A stretch of DNA of 64,000 bases, taken from contig NC_088776.1 of assembly GCF_954871325.1 (NCBI RefSeq), forward strand, positions 7,013,985 through 7,077,984, read 5' to 3'. The stretch's first letter is position 1, and the number at the start of each line of letters is the position of its first letter. This DNA comes from Gordionus sp. m RMFG-2023 (lineage: Eukaryota; Nematomorpha; Gordioida; Chordodea; Parachordodidae). The notes under the pieces were generated by a model. That model was not told the DNA's origin. It did no database searches and saw nothing but the letters and a program-made list of their open reading frames with translations. Shown piece by piece: positions 1 to 11,144 of this stretch. A program made the translations under genes and the position numbers.

Positions 1-172
1 AATCTTAAAATGAGCATTTGAAGATTGTTTTAACCCAAAATTTTGGGCAAAAATCTGTGAAGATCAAAAAAATTAAAGATCTTTCGTAAAAAAAAAATCT
101 TCAAATTTTTTGATCTTCAAAAGAGCAAGGATCATTGAAGATTTTTGAATTTTGAGCAAATGTTAAACCCTG
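1..172. repeat. Partial end of a small hAT-like element with GAAGAT motifs
   Basis: The stretch carries repeated GAAGATC/GATCTTC motifs on both strands and ends in GTTAAACCCTG, which looks like a hAT-type CCCTG terminus. The other end would lie left of the window, so neither a TSD nor a TIR pair can be tested. Confidence 0.3.
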
Positions 173-219
173 GTAAAAAGTTATATTATATATATTAGTC
201 CCAGTTACAACTCGCTTAC

Positions 220-967
220 CAGGTTAATCTTAAAAGTGCGCATAAATTGAGAGTTTACGATTTGCCGCGCACTTTTTTAATTAAAAAAACGTAACGCAAT
301 CAATTGTTTAAATATGGCGGATTCAAATTTTTTTAACTAAGGCCTAATTTATAGTAAACGCGTTATCTTCGAGCGTTGCGTTATTTACCGCAGGGTTATT
401 CTAAAATAAAGCCAATAAATTAAGGTATAAATTTATAAATATGGAGCGTTATAATGATGACGCTATATAAAATTTGAAAAACATATGTTGCGATGCGTTG
501 ATAAAAAATAAGCGATACAATTATAAAAATAATAGCGAATTCGATAAAAAGGTTATATGATTTTTTTTTATAAATATTATATAAAATAATTATCCCTATT
601 TTAGCTTTATCTTAACTCAGTTTTTAAAACTGAATCAGCTGTAATAAAGCTGAGTTAAATAACGCAACGCTTAAACAAAACAGGTTTACTATAAATGCGA
701 TCTAAGTTACAAAAAAAAAAGAATTTGTTTTATAAACTATATTATAGCCTGCCTTTTTTTAAAATTTCCTTAACTTGTAAATATTCGTTTTTTAAAGGTA
801 AGTAAGTAACATATTTTTTTTACATTTTAAATAATATTGCAAAATGAAGAATAAAAAATTAATGCCAAGTGATAAATTGACCAATTTGCATGTTAACTAT
901 TTGAAATGCATTTTGGCGTTGGCAACGCAGAGTTGGAACGCTTGATTTGGGCGCACTATTAACCCTG
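220..967. repeat. Inverted-repeat (MITE-like) element
   Basis: The left end CAGGTTAATCTTAAAAGTGC and the right end GGGCGCACTATTAACCCTG are imperfect inverted repeats of each other in the hAT style (CAGG...CCCTG). Inside it, about 345-400 and 650-710 form a second, longer inverted pair sharing TTTATAGTAAAC and GCGTTGCGTTATTTA. No reading frame of note and no matching 8-bp TSD were seen, so the exact limits are uncertain. Confidence 0.45.
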
Positions 968-1315
968 CATTCATAGTTAGCGCTAATTCATGGCAAAGTA
1001 TGTAAAAATCAGGGTTGGGCAGTATCGCGGATATTTTTATCTATTTTTTAAAATTTTGGAAAGTATCTTGTATCCAGTATCTAAGATACATATTATTTAA
1101 AAGTATTTGTATCTTAACCAACTTTGTATTCAAAAAGATACAGATACTTTAAAAAAAATTTATATTGGTTAATTTAAATAGTATTAAAATTTAAAATGAT
1201 ATTGTTTTAAGATTTAAATGAAAAATTTAATCAAAATTTAGATATTTTAAGATAATTTTTGATATATGACGTTGGTCGTCATATAGCAATTTGCTAACAA
1301 TTAGAACTACCATAT

Positions 1316-1660
1316 TTGAATCGTTTTATATCTGTCTATTTTATAATTACGGAAGAAGAAAATACAATAATATGTTTATCTTCGTCTTCAGATAATTCTT
1401 CAACCGAAAATTATAACAATAAATTTAAACTAAGCATACTTAATGACAAATTTTTTGAAGTACTTCAAGATGATCATAATAAAGAAATTCATCGTGACTT
1501 TGGTATTGACGAAAAAATTATAGCAACTATTACAGATAACGGCTCTAACTTTAAGAAAGCTTTCAAGGAGCTTGGATATTCTATGGAAGCTGTAGAGAAT
1601 GACTTTGACATCAATGATGATGAATGTATAGAATTCGAAATCATTGAAAGTATTATTTAA
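1316..1660 (+). pseudogene. hAT-D transposase, N-terminal catalytic part
   Basis: This 114-aa open frame contains FGIDEKIIATITDNGSNFKKAF, matching the part of hAT transposases where a catalytic Asp of the RNase H fold sits in a T-D-N-G-S-N context. The acidic end (residues ~90-114) resembles the variable insertion of ZBED-type hAT proteins. It lies about 100 bp upstream of the second transposase frame. A GT...AG segment (1650-1742) could be a short intron, but removing it leaves the two parts out of frame. The gene is therefore probably broken or spliced differently. No BED finger was found upstream, so the true N-terminus is unknown. Confidence 0.75.
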
Positions 1661-1764
1661 TACTTCTTTAAAATTTATTATGATATTATAAATTTAGTTA
1701 AAAAAATTTATTCAAATAAAATTATTTATTTATTTATTTAAGGGCTAAAGAAGCCTCAATAACA

Positions 1765-2736
1765 TTGCCTCAACACATTCGTTGTTTGTGCCATACGATA
1801 AGTCTAATTACTACAACAGATGTCGAGAGAGCTATTAAGGATTCTCCTAACATTTCTAAAATTCATCATCCTGCAATAGCTAAATGTACTAAGCTATGGA
1901 ATGCAAATAATAGGCCTAAAACTGCAGAACTTATCAAAGCAGTTTTAGAAAAACAATTAGTTACACCTTGTTGCACTAGATGGAATAGTTTGTATGATAG
2001 TCTTCATAGTTTATTAAAATTTAAAGGAGAACTTAGTAAATTATGTCAAAAATTAGAATTACCTAAATTAAGAGATATTGAAATTCAATATTTAGAAGAA
2101 TATTGCAATATAATGGCCCCATTGGCTATAGCGATTGACAAAATACAGAGGGAAATCAACTGCTATTATGGAGAATCAGCTCCAATTTTAAATGTCGTTA
2201 AAAAAATTACAAATTTAATTCAAACCAATCTACAATTTTGCAAACCATTAGCTATTGCCAGAGAAAATTATTTAAATAAAAGATTTAAAAATATATATGA
2301 TTTTGATAACAATTTTAAAAGTGCATTTTTGGCAACTATTTCTCATCCCTATATTAAAAATCGTTGGATTGATGGTGAAAAAGAAAAAAAATACCTTCAG
2401 GATTTGTTATTACATGAAGTTATAATTGTTTTAAATAATATTGAAATTAATACTTCAACAAAATCTTCAATTGATGAAGATGATGATTACTTTTGCCATA
2501 AAAGTACCACATCCAATTCTAATAATTCAATAAATGATATTGAAATAGAGGTCCTAAATTATATGAAAGATGACAGGCGGAGTATAAATATGTTAAATAG
2601 TTATAAATATATAAAAGAAATATTTATTAAATATAACACAATATTACCCTTCTCAGCCCCCGTTAAAAGATTATTTAGCTTTGCTAATATGGTTAATAGA
2701 CCAAATCGTCAAAGATTGAACGATAATTCATTTTAA
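1765..2736 (+). pseudogene. hAT-D transposase, middle and C-terminal part
   Basis: This 323-aa frame opens with IRCLCHTISLI, then PCCTRWNSLYDSL (residues ~68-80), both hallmarks of the hAT RNase H region. It ends with the dimerisation-domain signature PFSAPVKRLFSFANMVNRPN. A stop after ...NDNSF cuts off the last helix: the frame continues with KLIILKNN, as expected for the family. Closest in style to animal ZBED-like hAT transposases. Probably inactive. Confidence 0.85.
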
Positions 2737-3099
2737 AAATTAATAATATTAAAAAATAATGCTGATATATGATACTGATTTATTATTATTTACTAATTAT
2801 ATAATTATTAAATGGAATATCGCATTATCTTTTATAATAAATTTGTTATTTTCTACAATTTATTTTAAATATTTTTTTATAAATTTATATTATAGATAAG
2901 AAAATAAAGCTTTATACATTTTGATTTTGACTATTTAAAGTTTTTTTAAAAAGTATCTTGTATCTTAGATACTTTTTTTTAAAAATACAAGTATCTTGTA
3001 TCTTATTGAAATTTTTCTAAAGTATCTTGTATCTTAAATACAAAATTTTATAAAGTATCTGTATCCGAATACAATTTTCTGAAAATTTGCCCAACCCTG

Positions 3100-3558
3100 A
3101 TAAAAATGCACAGCATACTTTTTATACATCACCCACCAAGAATTCGATTTATATCTAGTTTTTTAATTATGATTTAAATATAAATATAAATTTTATATAC
3201 AACCCAAATACTCCTAAACCACCTAAAACCAAACCCGATTGATATTTTTAACAGGTACATAACTTTGCTTAAAATGGTAGCAAATTGGTAAATGTGTTTT
3301 TTGCCTTTAAAAATATACACAATATTTGGTAATTTTTTTACATTTAAGCAAGATGGTTCATGACTTTTTACATTTAAAAAAAATGTCATTTCAATTTAAA
3401 TAACAATGCATTTTTTATTGAAAAACACAATGCTAAATACCTACCTAACTAATGGATTAAATGAGTCTATGTTGAATAAAACTTTCTTGAGGAAACCACC
3501 TTAAAGTCCCCCGCTAATTTAAGGAAATTCAGAATATGGTAATAATTTTATATAATAC
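3100..3558. other. AT-rich stretch between hAT-D and topoisomerase exon 4
   Basis: No coding segment was recognised. It begins as an intron on the minus strand after the donor at 3558. The next topoisomerase exon would be expected within about 50 nt if intron sizes were typical, but it is absent. A 71-aa minus-strand frame at 3174-3389 has no family features. Confidence 0.4.
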
Positions 3559-4287
3559 CTATCCTTAAATCAAATTCTTGTCGTGCATCAACAGCATTGT
3601 TGACTTTTAAATTGAGTTGACCTAAAGTCTCACAAGCCCTTGATATTGATTTAGAAGTTATTTCAGAAAATGTGGCTCTATAAATTTGTAATGCTTGTTT
3701 TACAGATTCACATACTTTTACAATTTCACATCCTATATTTTCTCCTTCTCTATCACAATCAGTCCATATAATTAAATACTAAAATGTATTTATGATTATA
3801 TTTTAATATAAATATTACTTTGCATTTAAGAATTTCATGCTTTAAAGTTTTTTCGATATTTAAACCATCCTGGATTACTTTTTTCTCTATAGGGGCATCA
3901 AATAATACCAAGGGTGAACATGAGAACCATTTCTTATATCTATCTAACTAGCATGATCCAAACTAACATTTAATAAAGTATTTTACCTGGAAATACATAA
4001 TTCATTAAATGTCCTGATACAGATGTCATAACCATTTTGCAATTTTGATTAAATAGTTGATAATCATATTCATATATTTTATTAAATTTAGAAAACCCCT
4101 CTCTTTTTTTAAACCTACATACAATTGATATATAGTTAAGTTAATAAATAAACTTTCCATTCGACATATAATAAGCAATGGATTTAGCAGCATCATTTTT
4201 TTCAGCTACGTTCAATATGTAAACCATTTTATTTCTATTTCTACTTATACTTATAAATCTTCTGCATGTTATTACAAAATGCAGCAT
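3559..4287 (-). CDS. TOP3A: DNA topoisomerase III, toprim region (5' four exons only)
   Basis: Type IA topoisomerase that passes single strands, in animals acting with BLM and RMI1 and in mitochondrial DNA separation. Exons on the minus strand are 4287-4154, 4114-3997, 3947-3819 and 3778-3559. The joins keep frame (phases 2, 0, 0) and give 200 aa. The toprim motifs are visible: NVAEKNDAAKSIA with its catalytic Glu, and TDCDREGENIG. MVMTSVSGHLM, KKWFSCSPLVLFDAPIEKKV, RATFSEIT and NAVDARQEFDLRIG follow in the family order. Introns are 39, 49 and 40 nt. The start at 4287 gives an Arg-rich, acid-free leader before a second Met at 4227, matching the dual mitochondrial/nuclear start of animal TOP3A. 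The strand-passage and zinc-finger parts are not in the window. The gene is either interrupted by inserted repeats or a truncated copy. TOP3B is less likely because of the leader and the sequence wording. Confidence 0.88.
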
Positions 4288-4289
4288 AA

Positions 4290-4995
4290 AAAAATTTAAA
4301 AATCGCTCATATGATGAGAGAGGGATAAATGAATGTACACAACAGTCTGTATACGTGTTTAGCATATAAGAATTTAAGTAATACCCTGCATCAGCGTCTA
4401 CATGACATGATTTTCTCTAGATCCATGCAAATCCTTCTCAAAGTTAAAAAAATTTTCGCCGCCATTTACACATTATTAATTATGCCTTTTTAATTATAAT
4501 GATACACCTTTCATAAGTTTTAAAATAATAACTTAGATTAATAATGCTCTTTTATCAGCTATAAAAATATTGTGAATGCAATGAATTATTTTTAGAACAT
4601 GAATTCAATCAAAAAAAATTCCTCATTTATTTAATAAATGGGGTAGTTTCATATATCACATAGTATAATTCATAACATACATTTATTTATACATACATTT
4701 ATATCAATAAACAAAATTATATATCGGATATCCTAAATATAATAAATTAGGTAACTAACCTTACAAACATAACACATAAATATATATAATTATATAAAAC
4801 ATAATAAATTCCTAATTACTATATTTCCCCTTCATTAATTGAAAGGCATCCACAACTTAAAGTTTCTCCTTAAAAAATCCTTATCTTTGATCACCATTTA
4901 CCTTTACAAGGTGTTACTACCTTTTTCAAACTCCATTCTTTTCTCCCTAATTAAAGTTTTGATCTCCAAAAAAGCAGCAATATTAGCTTACATCG
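4290..4995. other. AT-rich upstream region of the topoisomerase gene
   Basis: It should contain the promoter and 5' UTR of the minus-strand topoisomerase gene. No defined promoter element, repeat or reading frame could be supported. Confidence 0.4.
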
Positions 4996-5002
4996 TACGA
5001 AT

Positions 5003-5260
5003 GATCTCGCCGTAGAGTATCATTATTGTTTCCTTTGTTTAATCTCACCTAGAGTATCAATATCGTTTCTCTTGTTGATTGATCTCACCAAGAGTATCAA
5101 TATCACTTCCCTTGTTTATTGATCTCACTATCAAGATCTCTCATCGAGTATCCTTGTGGAGGCCTTTGTATAATTGATCTCCATCGGAGTATCGTTATCG
5201 AAGCCATTGTGTGCTTTATATCCCACCGTAGTATCAATCTCGATCCCACTGGAGTCGCTA
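5003..5260. repeat. Tandem repeat, ~40-bp unit, about 7 copies
   Basis: Units begin GATCTCACC(N)AGAGTATC at about 5003, 5041, 5081, 5121, 5136, 5177 and 5221, and carry a TATCGTTTCCCTTGTT-like tail. Copies become more diverged to the right. The GATC- and TATC-rich unit is less AT-rich than its surroundings and produces open frames on both strands (5119-5436 +, 5131-5361 -). These are by-products of the repeat. Confidence 0.75.
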
Positions 5261-5314
5261 CTGATTCTATGGTATATTGGTCGATATTGTACTTGAACGG
5301 CGCACGAGGTCACC

Positions 5315-5430
5315 GTTATTCTAGAACTGGCCAAGAGATCCATCATCCTTGGATGAACCATGAGGTAACTGTTATCTCAGAGCTGGTCATAAGATCATTA
5401 TCATCCTTGGATGGTTATGATAAACCATAT
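5315..5430. repeat. Two-copy ~60-bp tandem repeat
   Basis: The block with AACTGG(C)CA(A)AGATC followed by ATCATCCTTGGATG occurs twice, around 5327-5360 and 5385-5415, joined by a GTTATC-containing segment. It directly adjoins the 40-bp array and may be a higher-order derivative of it. Confidence 0.6.
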
Positions 5431-5439
5431 CCCTAAATC

Positions 5440-6515
5440 GTAATGTCAACATTAGTCCTTTAACCCAAATACAGCTACATCTGGCTAACGGAAACCACAT
5501 TAGTTTTGAGTAGGTAACGTTATGACATGTTTTGACGTATTACAACTCCGTCAGTTTTTAAGATTTATGAAATTTTTCAGAATGATAAAATAACTCATTC
5601 TTAACGATTCTGCTAAGTTTTATAAATTTTGATGGGTTAGAAAATATTTTTTTGATATCAAACGATATTGACCTGGTCTGTCCAGGAACCTATATTTATG
5701 TACAAAATTATTTAAAATAAATAAATTTTAATATTTAAAATAAATAAATTTTAAAAATTTGAAGTTATATAATTATAAAAAGATAATAAAGATCCGAAAA
5801 AAATATTGAAAATCTTCCCATATGATCAGCTGATCAAAAAAGCATTTTTTTAGATTAAGATCCGAACTAATAATTTTTTTGGAGTGATAAAAAGTGCAAT
5901 ATTGAAATCGGAATATTTATAAATATTGAAGGATAATAAACATCTCCTAAAGGTAAAATAATTTTTTTTGTCTAAGTCGAGTCCTATTTGGATTCAAAAT
6001 TAATTTTTTAATCAAGGTTCCAATCTGAAAAATGCCTTTTCCACCTGATTCAAAATTTTATTCTATTTTTAGTCACGATTTTGGCTCGAATTTTTATTTT
6101 AAGCCCAATCCGGGTTCAAAAATTTTAATTAATATATATACTGCCAATTTTTGATAATATATGAAAAAATCACTAAACAGATAAATTGCAATTAGTAATT
6201 TATTTACCAGCACTTGCAAGATAATTAAAATTAGATGTTAATTAATATTAAATTGAACTATTCGTCGCCGACTTTATAACTTTGTTTCACTATCACAACC
6301 CGAGTTAGTGATATAAAGTAAATAATATTTATAGATTAAGAAGAGAACAATTGATAAAAAAGCATTTTAATATATTAATTTAAGATAATTATCTCGATAT
6401 TAATATTGAAATACTCTTTCTGTTCTTAATCATGGTCTGAACTATTACTTTCATCAAAAAATATACAATAAATTATAATAAGTTGATTTTGGGTCGATAG
6501 ATTTGGTCCATCAGA
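5440..6515. other. AT-rich non-coding stretch
   Basis: No gene was recognised. Scattered motifs such as GATCCGAA, CCGGGTTC and AATCCGGGTTC hint at an old GC-marked element around 5790-6120, but no ends could be paired. Confidence 0.35.
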
Positions 6516-6519
6516 TCTA

Positions 6520-6745
6520 GTGTTGTTAAATTGCCGGGTCGAGTCGGCTTGGCAGAAAACCCAGTAGGGTTTGAGCCGAAAAAACGACCCTTAACCCGAG
6601 CAAACCGATTTAGCCATAGATCAGACCAGACCCAACCTATAAGGTCTCATGAGCCGACACATCTGGTCGGCTTGTTGGGTCGGCCTGCTGGGTCGATTGA
6701 AAATTAAACCAGTTTGTTTTAATCCGGGTTCAATGTTTTTGATAT
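6520..6745. repeat. GC-rich terminal arm of a hAT-like element
   Basis: It starts GTGTTGTTAAATTGCCGGG and carries repeated GGGTCGGC/GAGCCGAC motifs, unlike the AT-rich surroundings. The same arm occurs in reverse orientation at 23340-23590, including the first unit of the adjoining tandem array. The end TGTTGTTAAA is shared with hAT-G at 13843. Confidence 0.6.
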
Positions 6746-8345
6746 TAGAAAGATGTTCAAAAATCTTTGGTTCTAGTAATAAATTGTAACTGTTATTATA
6801 TCTTATTCCACGAGGAAAATATAAATTGTAAAATTTTTTTAAAACATATCTTAAGCCTAGTTAAATTTTTAGATACTAGAATGATGTTCTAAAACCTTTG
6901 GGACTAGTAATAAATGGACACTGCCATTATATTATACTCTACGAGGAAACAATAAATGTGAAAATTAAAAAAAAAATTTAAGCCTAGTTTATGGTTTTTG
7001 ATATTAGAATGTCCTAAAACTTTTGGGTTAGTAATAAATTGACACTATCATTATATTTTACCCCACGAGGAAAAATTTTTTTAAATTTTGTTTAAGCCTA
7101 GTTATAAGTTTTTGTTACTGGAAAGATATCCATTCTGGATCTAGTAATAAATTGGCACTATCATTATATTTTACTCCACGAGGAAAAAAATTTATGATTT
7201 TTTTTTAAATGTTGTTTTAAGCCTTGTTAAAAGTTTTTTATTTATGGTAATGTTCTAAAATATCAAGTCTAACAATAAATTGGGACTGCCATTTTATTGT
7301 GTTCCTCGAGGAAAGAAGGAAATTTTTTAAAACATTGTTTTAAATAAGTTAAGCGTTTTTGATACTAAAAAGATGTTCTAATACCCTGAGTCTAGTAATA
7401 AATTGGCCCTGCCATTATATTTTACTCCAAGAGGAAAAAATATGTTAAAATTTTTTAAGAATATATTTTAAGGGTATTTTAAAGTTTTTCATACTAAAGA
7501 GATGTTCTAAAACTTTTGGGTCTAGTAATAAATTGGCACTTACACTATATTTTACCACGAGGGAAAAAATTATGCATTTTTTTAAGATGTTGTTTTAAAC
7601 CTTTAAATATTATGTATTAGAAAGATGTTCAAGAACCTTTGGGTCTAGTAATGAATGGGCACCACTACAATTATATCTTACTCCACGGGGAAAAAATATA
7701 TGTTAAAATTTTTTAAAAATTTATTTTAAGCGTAGTTTAAAGTTATTTATACTAGAGAGATGTTCTAAAACTTTTGAATATAGTAATAAATTGGCACTTC
7801 CACTATATTTTACCACGAGGAAAAAATTATGAAAATTTTATAAAACTTTGTTTTTATCCTAGTTAATAGTTTTTAATATTGAAAAGATGTTCAAAACTTT
7901 TATGTTTATAAATAAATTTATAGTGCCATTTTTCTAAACTCCATGTGTGAAATGTAAAATGATAAAAAAAAACTATTTCTTTATGTTAGAACCCAATAAA
8001 AAGTTTCTGATATTATAAAGATTTTGTTAAACCTTTGGAGCATTAATATGGTGTCACTGCCATTATAATTTATTCGACGACGAGAAATTTTATTTTTAGA
8101 CCTTTGTTTTAAGTTTATTTATATAAATTTGATATTGGAAAGATGTTTTAAAACTTTTGGGTTCATTAAGTAATTTATAATTTCATTACTTTTTAACTTC
8201 ACGCATAAAAATCTAGAAATAAAATATTATACACTTGTTTTGAGCCATGCAAAAAGTTTTTGATATTAGAAAAATATTCTAAGCCTTAGGATCTCGTAAA
8301 ATTTTGATACTGCTATTATTTTATTCTTTTTTTTAAACTTGGGTT
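6720..8345. repeat. Tandem array of a ~127-bp unit, about 13 diverged copies
   Basis: Each unit reads roughly TTTTTGATATTAGAAAGATG TTC, then a GGGTCTAGTAATAAATTGGC block, a TTATATTTTACTCCACGAGG block, and an A/T-rich spacer ending TTTTAAGCCTAGTT. Unit starts fall near 6740, 6870, 6999, 7110, 7240, 7360, 7490, 7615, 7748, 7873, 8008, 8131 and 8260. Copies are diverged from one another, so the array is old. It sits inside or next to the GC-rich arm of a transposon-like element. Confidence 0.85.
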
Positions 8346-8639
8346 GAGGGTATAAAATATGAGTAGTATATCATTTAAAACCATTTAGGAGATTGGTAGT
8401 TAATAAGAAAAGACGGGACAAGTTCAGCAAGGATCCCATTTTTAAATTTACGGCATTCGGATAAATGAATCTAATTTTAAAATATAATAAATTTCTTTTA
8501 TATAATTACTATACATAATTTACATCAAATTTGGAAAATTTGAAACACAAGATTATAATTATTTGATTTAAGATCTTGGAAATAATTTTAAAAAATTTTG
8601 AACTAATTTTATAATTTATGAGTTTTACAAACATTTATT
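8346..8639. other. AT-rich spacer
   Basis: Nothing beyond AT-rich sequence was seen between the tandem array and the TSD of hAT-F. Confidence 0.4.
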
Positions 8640-8647
8640 ATATTTAC

Positions 8648-10456
8648 CAGAGACCTGCAGGCCTGGATTTTAAATTTTTTAAATATACCCGGGCCGGGCC
8701 GGTAATTTTTTTTAAACATATCCGGGCCGGGCCTAAAAAAAATTTTTTAAATATATCCGGGCCGGGCCGGGCTGAAGATTGTTAAACCCGGCCGGGCCGG
8801 GCCGGGCCTTAATATTTTTTATAAAAATTTTTATATTATGAGTTAATGGTTATAAGATTATATTATATTATAGTTATGATTAATATAATATTGGGTGATG
8901 GTTAACACTACCTAACAACCCACAGATCGATCTAATTATTAATTTCCTGCAAATTTATTCAAAGTATAAATATATTTTTTTATAATTCATATCTAAATTT
9001 TTACAACATAACCAAAACAATCAAATAAAGGAATATCTTAAATAAGCCCCAATATTCAAGTATTATTAATATATATTTTTTATAATTCACATCTAAATTT
9101 TTAGAATATATTTTACCAAAACAATCAAATAAAGGATTATCACTTCTTAAAGTTTGTAATTGACTTAATATAAAGCATTTTTTACACAAGTATCATTTTA
9201 TTTCTCTTTTTCTCTGTCCCAAATTCATGCAATTACGTATGTAGTCAGGGACAGATCGCAAAATGACGGAAAACTATATAAAAGATTATATTAAATTACA
9301 AGAGGCTCAGGAAGTAAATGAAATACCATCGACCATTCAAATTACGACTGTTGTTAAACAAACTGAATCGTTTTATGACAAATGGGGCGATGGTAATTCT
9401 GGTAATATGTCAATACCCGATGATGAATATTATAATTACATAAATAATAGATAAAACATTTAAGGTGGATAATTTGTTAGAGTGGTGGACGGCTCATCAA
9501 AGCGAATTTCCAATTTTAGCAAAATTGGCAATTCCTGCTTTCAAGCTGTGAGCGGAATTTTTCCACTACTGGGAGAATTCTTGAAGAAAGAAGAAATAAT
9601 CTTCAACCTGAAAAGGTAGATATGCTTCTCTTTCTTCATGATAATTTGTGAATTTTTAATATCTTTCTTGAGTATAGGGTTTCGTTAATCATGCTGGTTT
9701 TTTACTTTGCAAACTGTCAAATATTTATTGCATTTTACCTTGAGTCATGAAAGTTTATAATCCAACATTTTTCATTATTTTTTTTTACAATATTATATAA
9801 TACAATTATCTTCTTTTGTTAAAAATTTATATTATAAAATAAATTATATTAATATTGTGCAATTAGATTATATTTTCAAAATACTATTTATTATACATGC
9901 ATTTTTTTAAATAGCGATTTATTTTTATTTTATAAATTAAATAGTAAATTAAATACAATATATTATATCCTCAAAATATTTTCCATTTTTATAAATTAAA
10001 TATTAGTTTTATTTTTTTTAAATGTAATATAAAATATAGTATATGACAAATATTATTACCATTTTTATGAATATTAGTTTTATTTTTATAAATGCAATAT
10101 AAAATATAGTATATGCTCAAAATATCCATTTTTATAAATAACAGTTTTATAATTTATAAATTCAATATAATATTCTCAAAATATTAGCTTTTTACATGCA
10201 TTTTTTAAATAATAAGCGATAATACTCGCTGAAAAATATGGTAAAATACCTCATAGGTTAATTTTTGTATATACCAGGTCGAATATAATTTTAAAAAATT
10301 CCGAGCCGGGCCTGAAATTCCGGGCGGGGCCTTAAATTTTTAAATCCAGGCCGGGCCGGGCCGTAAAAAATTTTTTTAAAAATATCCGGGCCGGGCCGGG
10401 CCTAAAAAATTTAAAACCGGGCCGGGCCGTGCAAATGGTACCTCTGCAGGTCTCTG
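8648..10456 (+). mobile_element. hAT DNA transposon (hAT-F), internally reduced, 1.8 kb
   Basis: Ends CAGAGACCTGCAG and CTGCAGGTCTCTG are perfect inverted repeats. The 8-bp flanks ATATTTAC (8640-8647 and 10457-10464) are identical. Both subterminal regions carry GGGCCGGGCCGGGC tracts (about 8690-8815 and 10300-10430), striking in this AT-rich DNA. Only the C-terminal part of a transposase remains inside. The right half (9820-10200) has AT-rich internal repeats containing TATAAATTAAATATTAGTTT. Confidence 0.95.
9263..9651 (+). pseudogene. hAT-F transposase, C-terminal fragment
   Basis: The first frame (9263-9454, running on to about 9540) reads ...LLEWWTAHQSEFPILAKLAIPA, the conserved entry to the hAT dimerisation domain. 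A neighbouring frame from 9544 continues SCERNFSTTGRILEERRNNL and ends MLLFLHDNL at a stop at 9651. One frame change therefore lies near 9540. The BED finger and most of the catalytic core are absent, so this copy could only be moved by a related transposase. Confidence 0.85.
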
Positions 10457-10464
10457 ATATTTAC

Positions 10465-11140
10465 ATATTATTTAAATCATGAGTTGATTCTGCCATAATA
10501 CGCCAATTTATATGTTCCATTCATTCGTAATATTAGTGTATTTAAATTACATACATGCAATTCTATAAAAATAACAATGTTCCCCTTATATCTGTTAGGT
10601 ATTGAACCTTACAAATTATTATATTCATAAATATCTATATATATAATCAATAAAAAACTTATCATCAATATCTATAATATGTAATCATAAATCATAATAA
10701 ATTCCTATTACTACAGGCCTTACCCCATAAATACTATCTACCATTGCTTCATTATAAATTATAATTTTAAATTGATTTTTTTTTTCTTTGGTAATTGTGT
10801 GAATGACTTATCCAAAAGCATAATTTTCGTGCTTAAAAATATTATCATAGACAAAATTTTGAAACATTTAGATCTTAAGAGATGCTACTAATTAGGAATT
10901 AAATTATTTTTATTTATGAACCCCTCTCCCTTTTTTCTTTGGAAATTATAATAACAATTTTTAATTTATAAGATTAATTTATTTATCGTAAATAGGCTCT
11001 TTTACATTTTATATGTAAAAGATTTGCAAATACAAAATATATAATACGCCACATTTTCAATATCTTTATTATTTTCATAAATAAAAAATAAAAATTTATA
11101 TTCATAAAATAAATTACATAAAATATTCTTCGCGCAAATT
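10465..11140. other. AT-rich non-coding stretch
   Basis: No supported coding or repeat structure was seen apart from homopolymeric A/T runs. Confidence 0.4.
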
Positions 11141-11144
11141 TAAA

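Larger units (their letters stand above)
1010..3099 (+). mobile_element. hAT DNA transposon (hAT-D), 2.1 kb
   Basis: The termini CAGGGTTGGGCA and TGCCCAACCCTG are perfect inverted repeats. The flanks are GTAAAAAT (1002-1009) and ATAAAAAT (3100-3107), a 7-of-8 TSD typical of hAT elements. Both subterminal regions are packed with the motif AAGTATCTTGTATC, a likely transposase-binding array. The interior holds two transposase reading frames. hAT-E at 62356-63528 uses a similar GTATCT motif. Confidence 0.9.

Noticed and set aside
5119-5436. 105-aa and 76-aa overlapping frames on both strands
   Set aside because: Both lie on the 40-bp and 60-bp tandem repeats and have no recognised domain.
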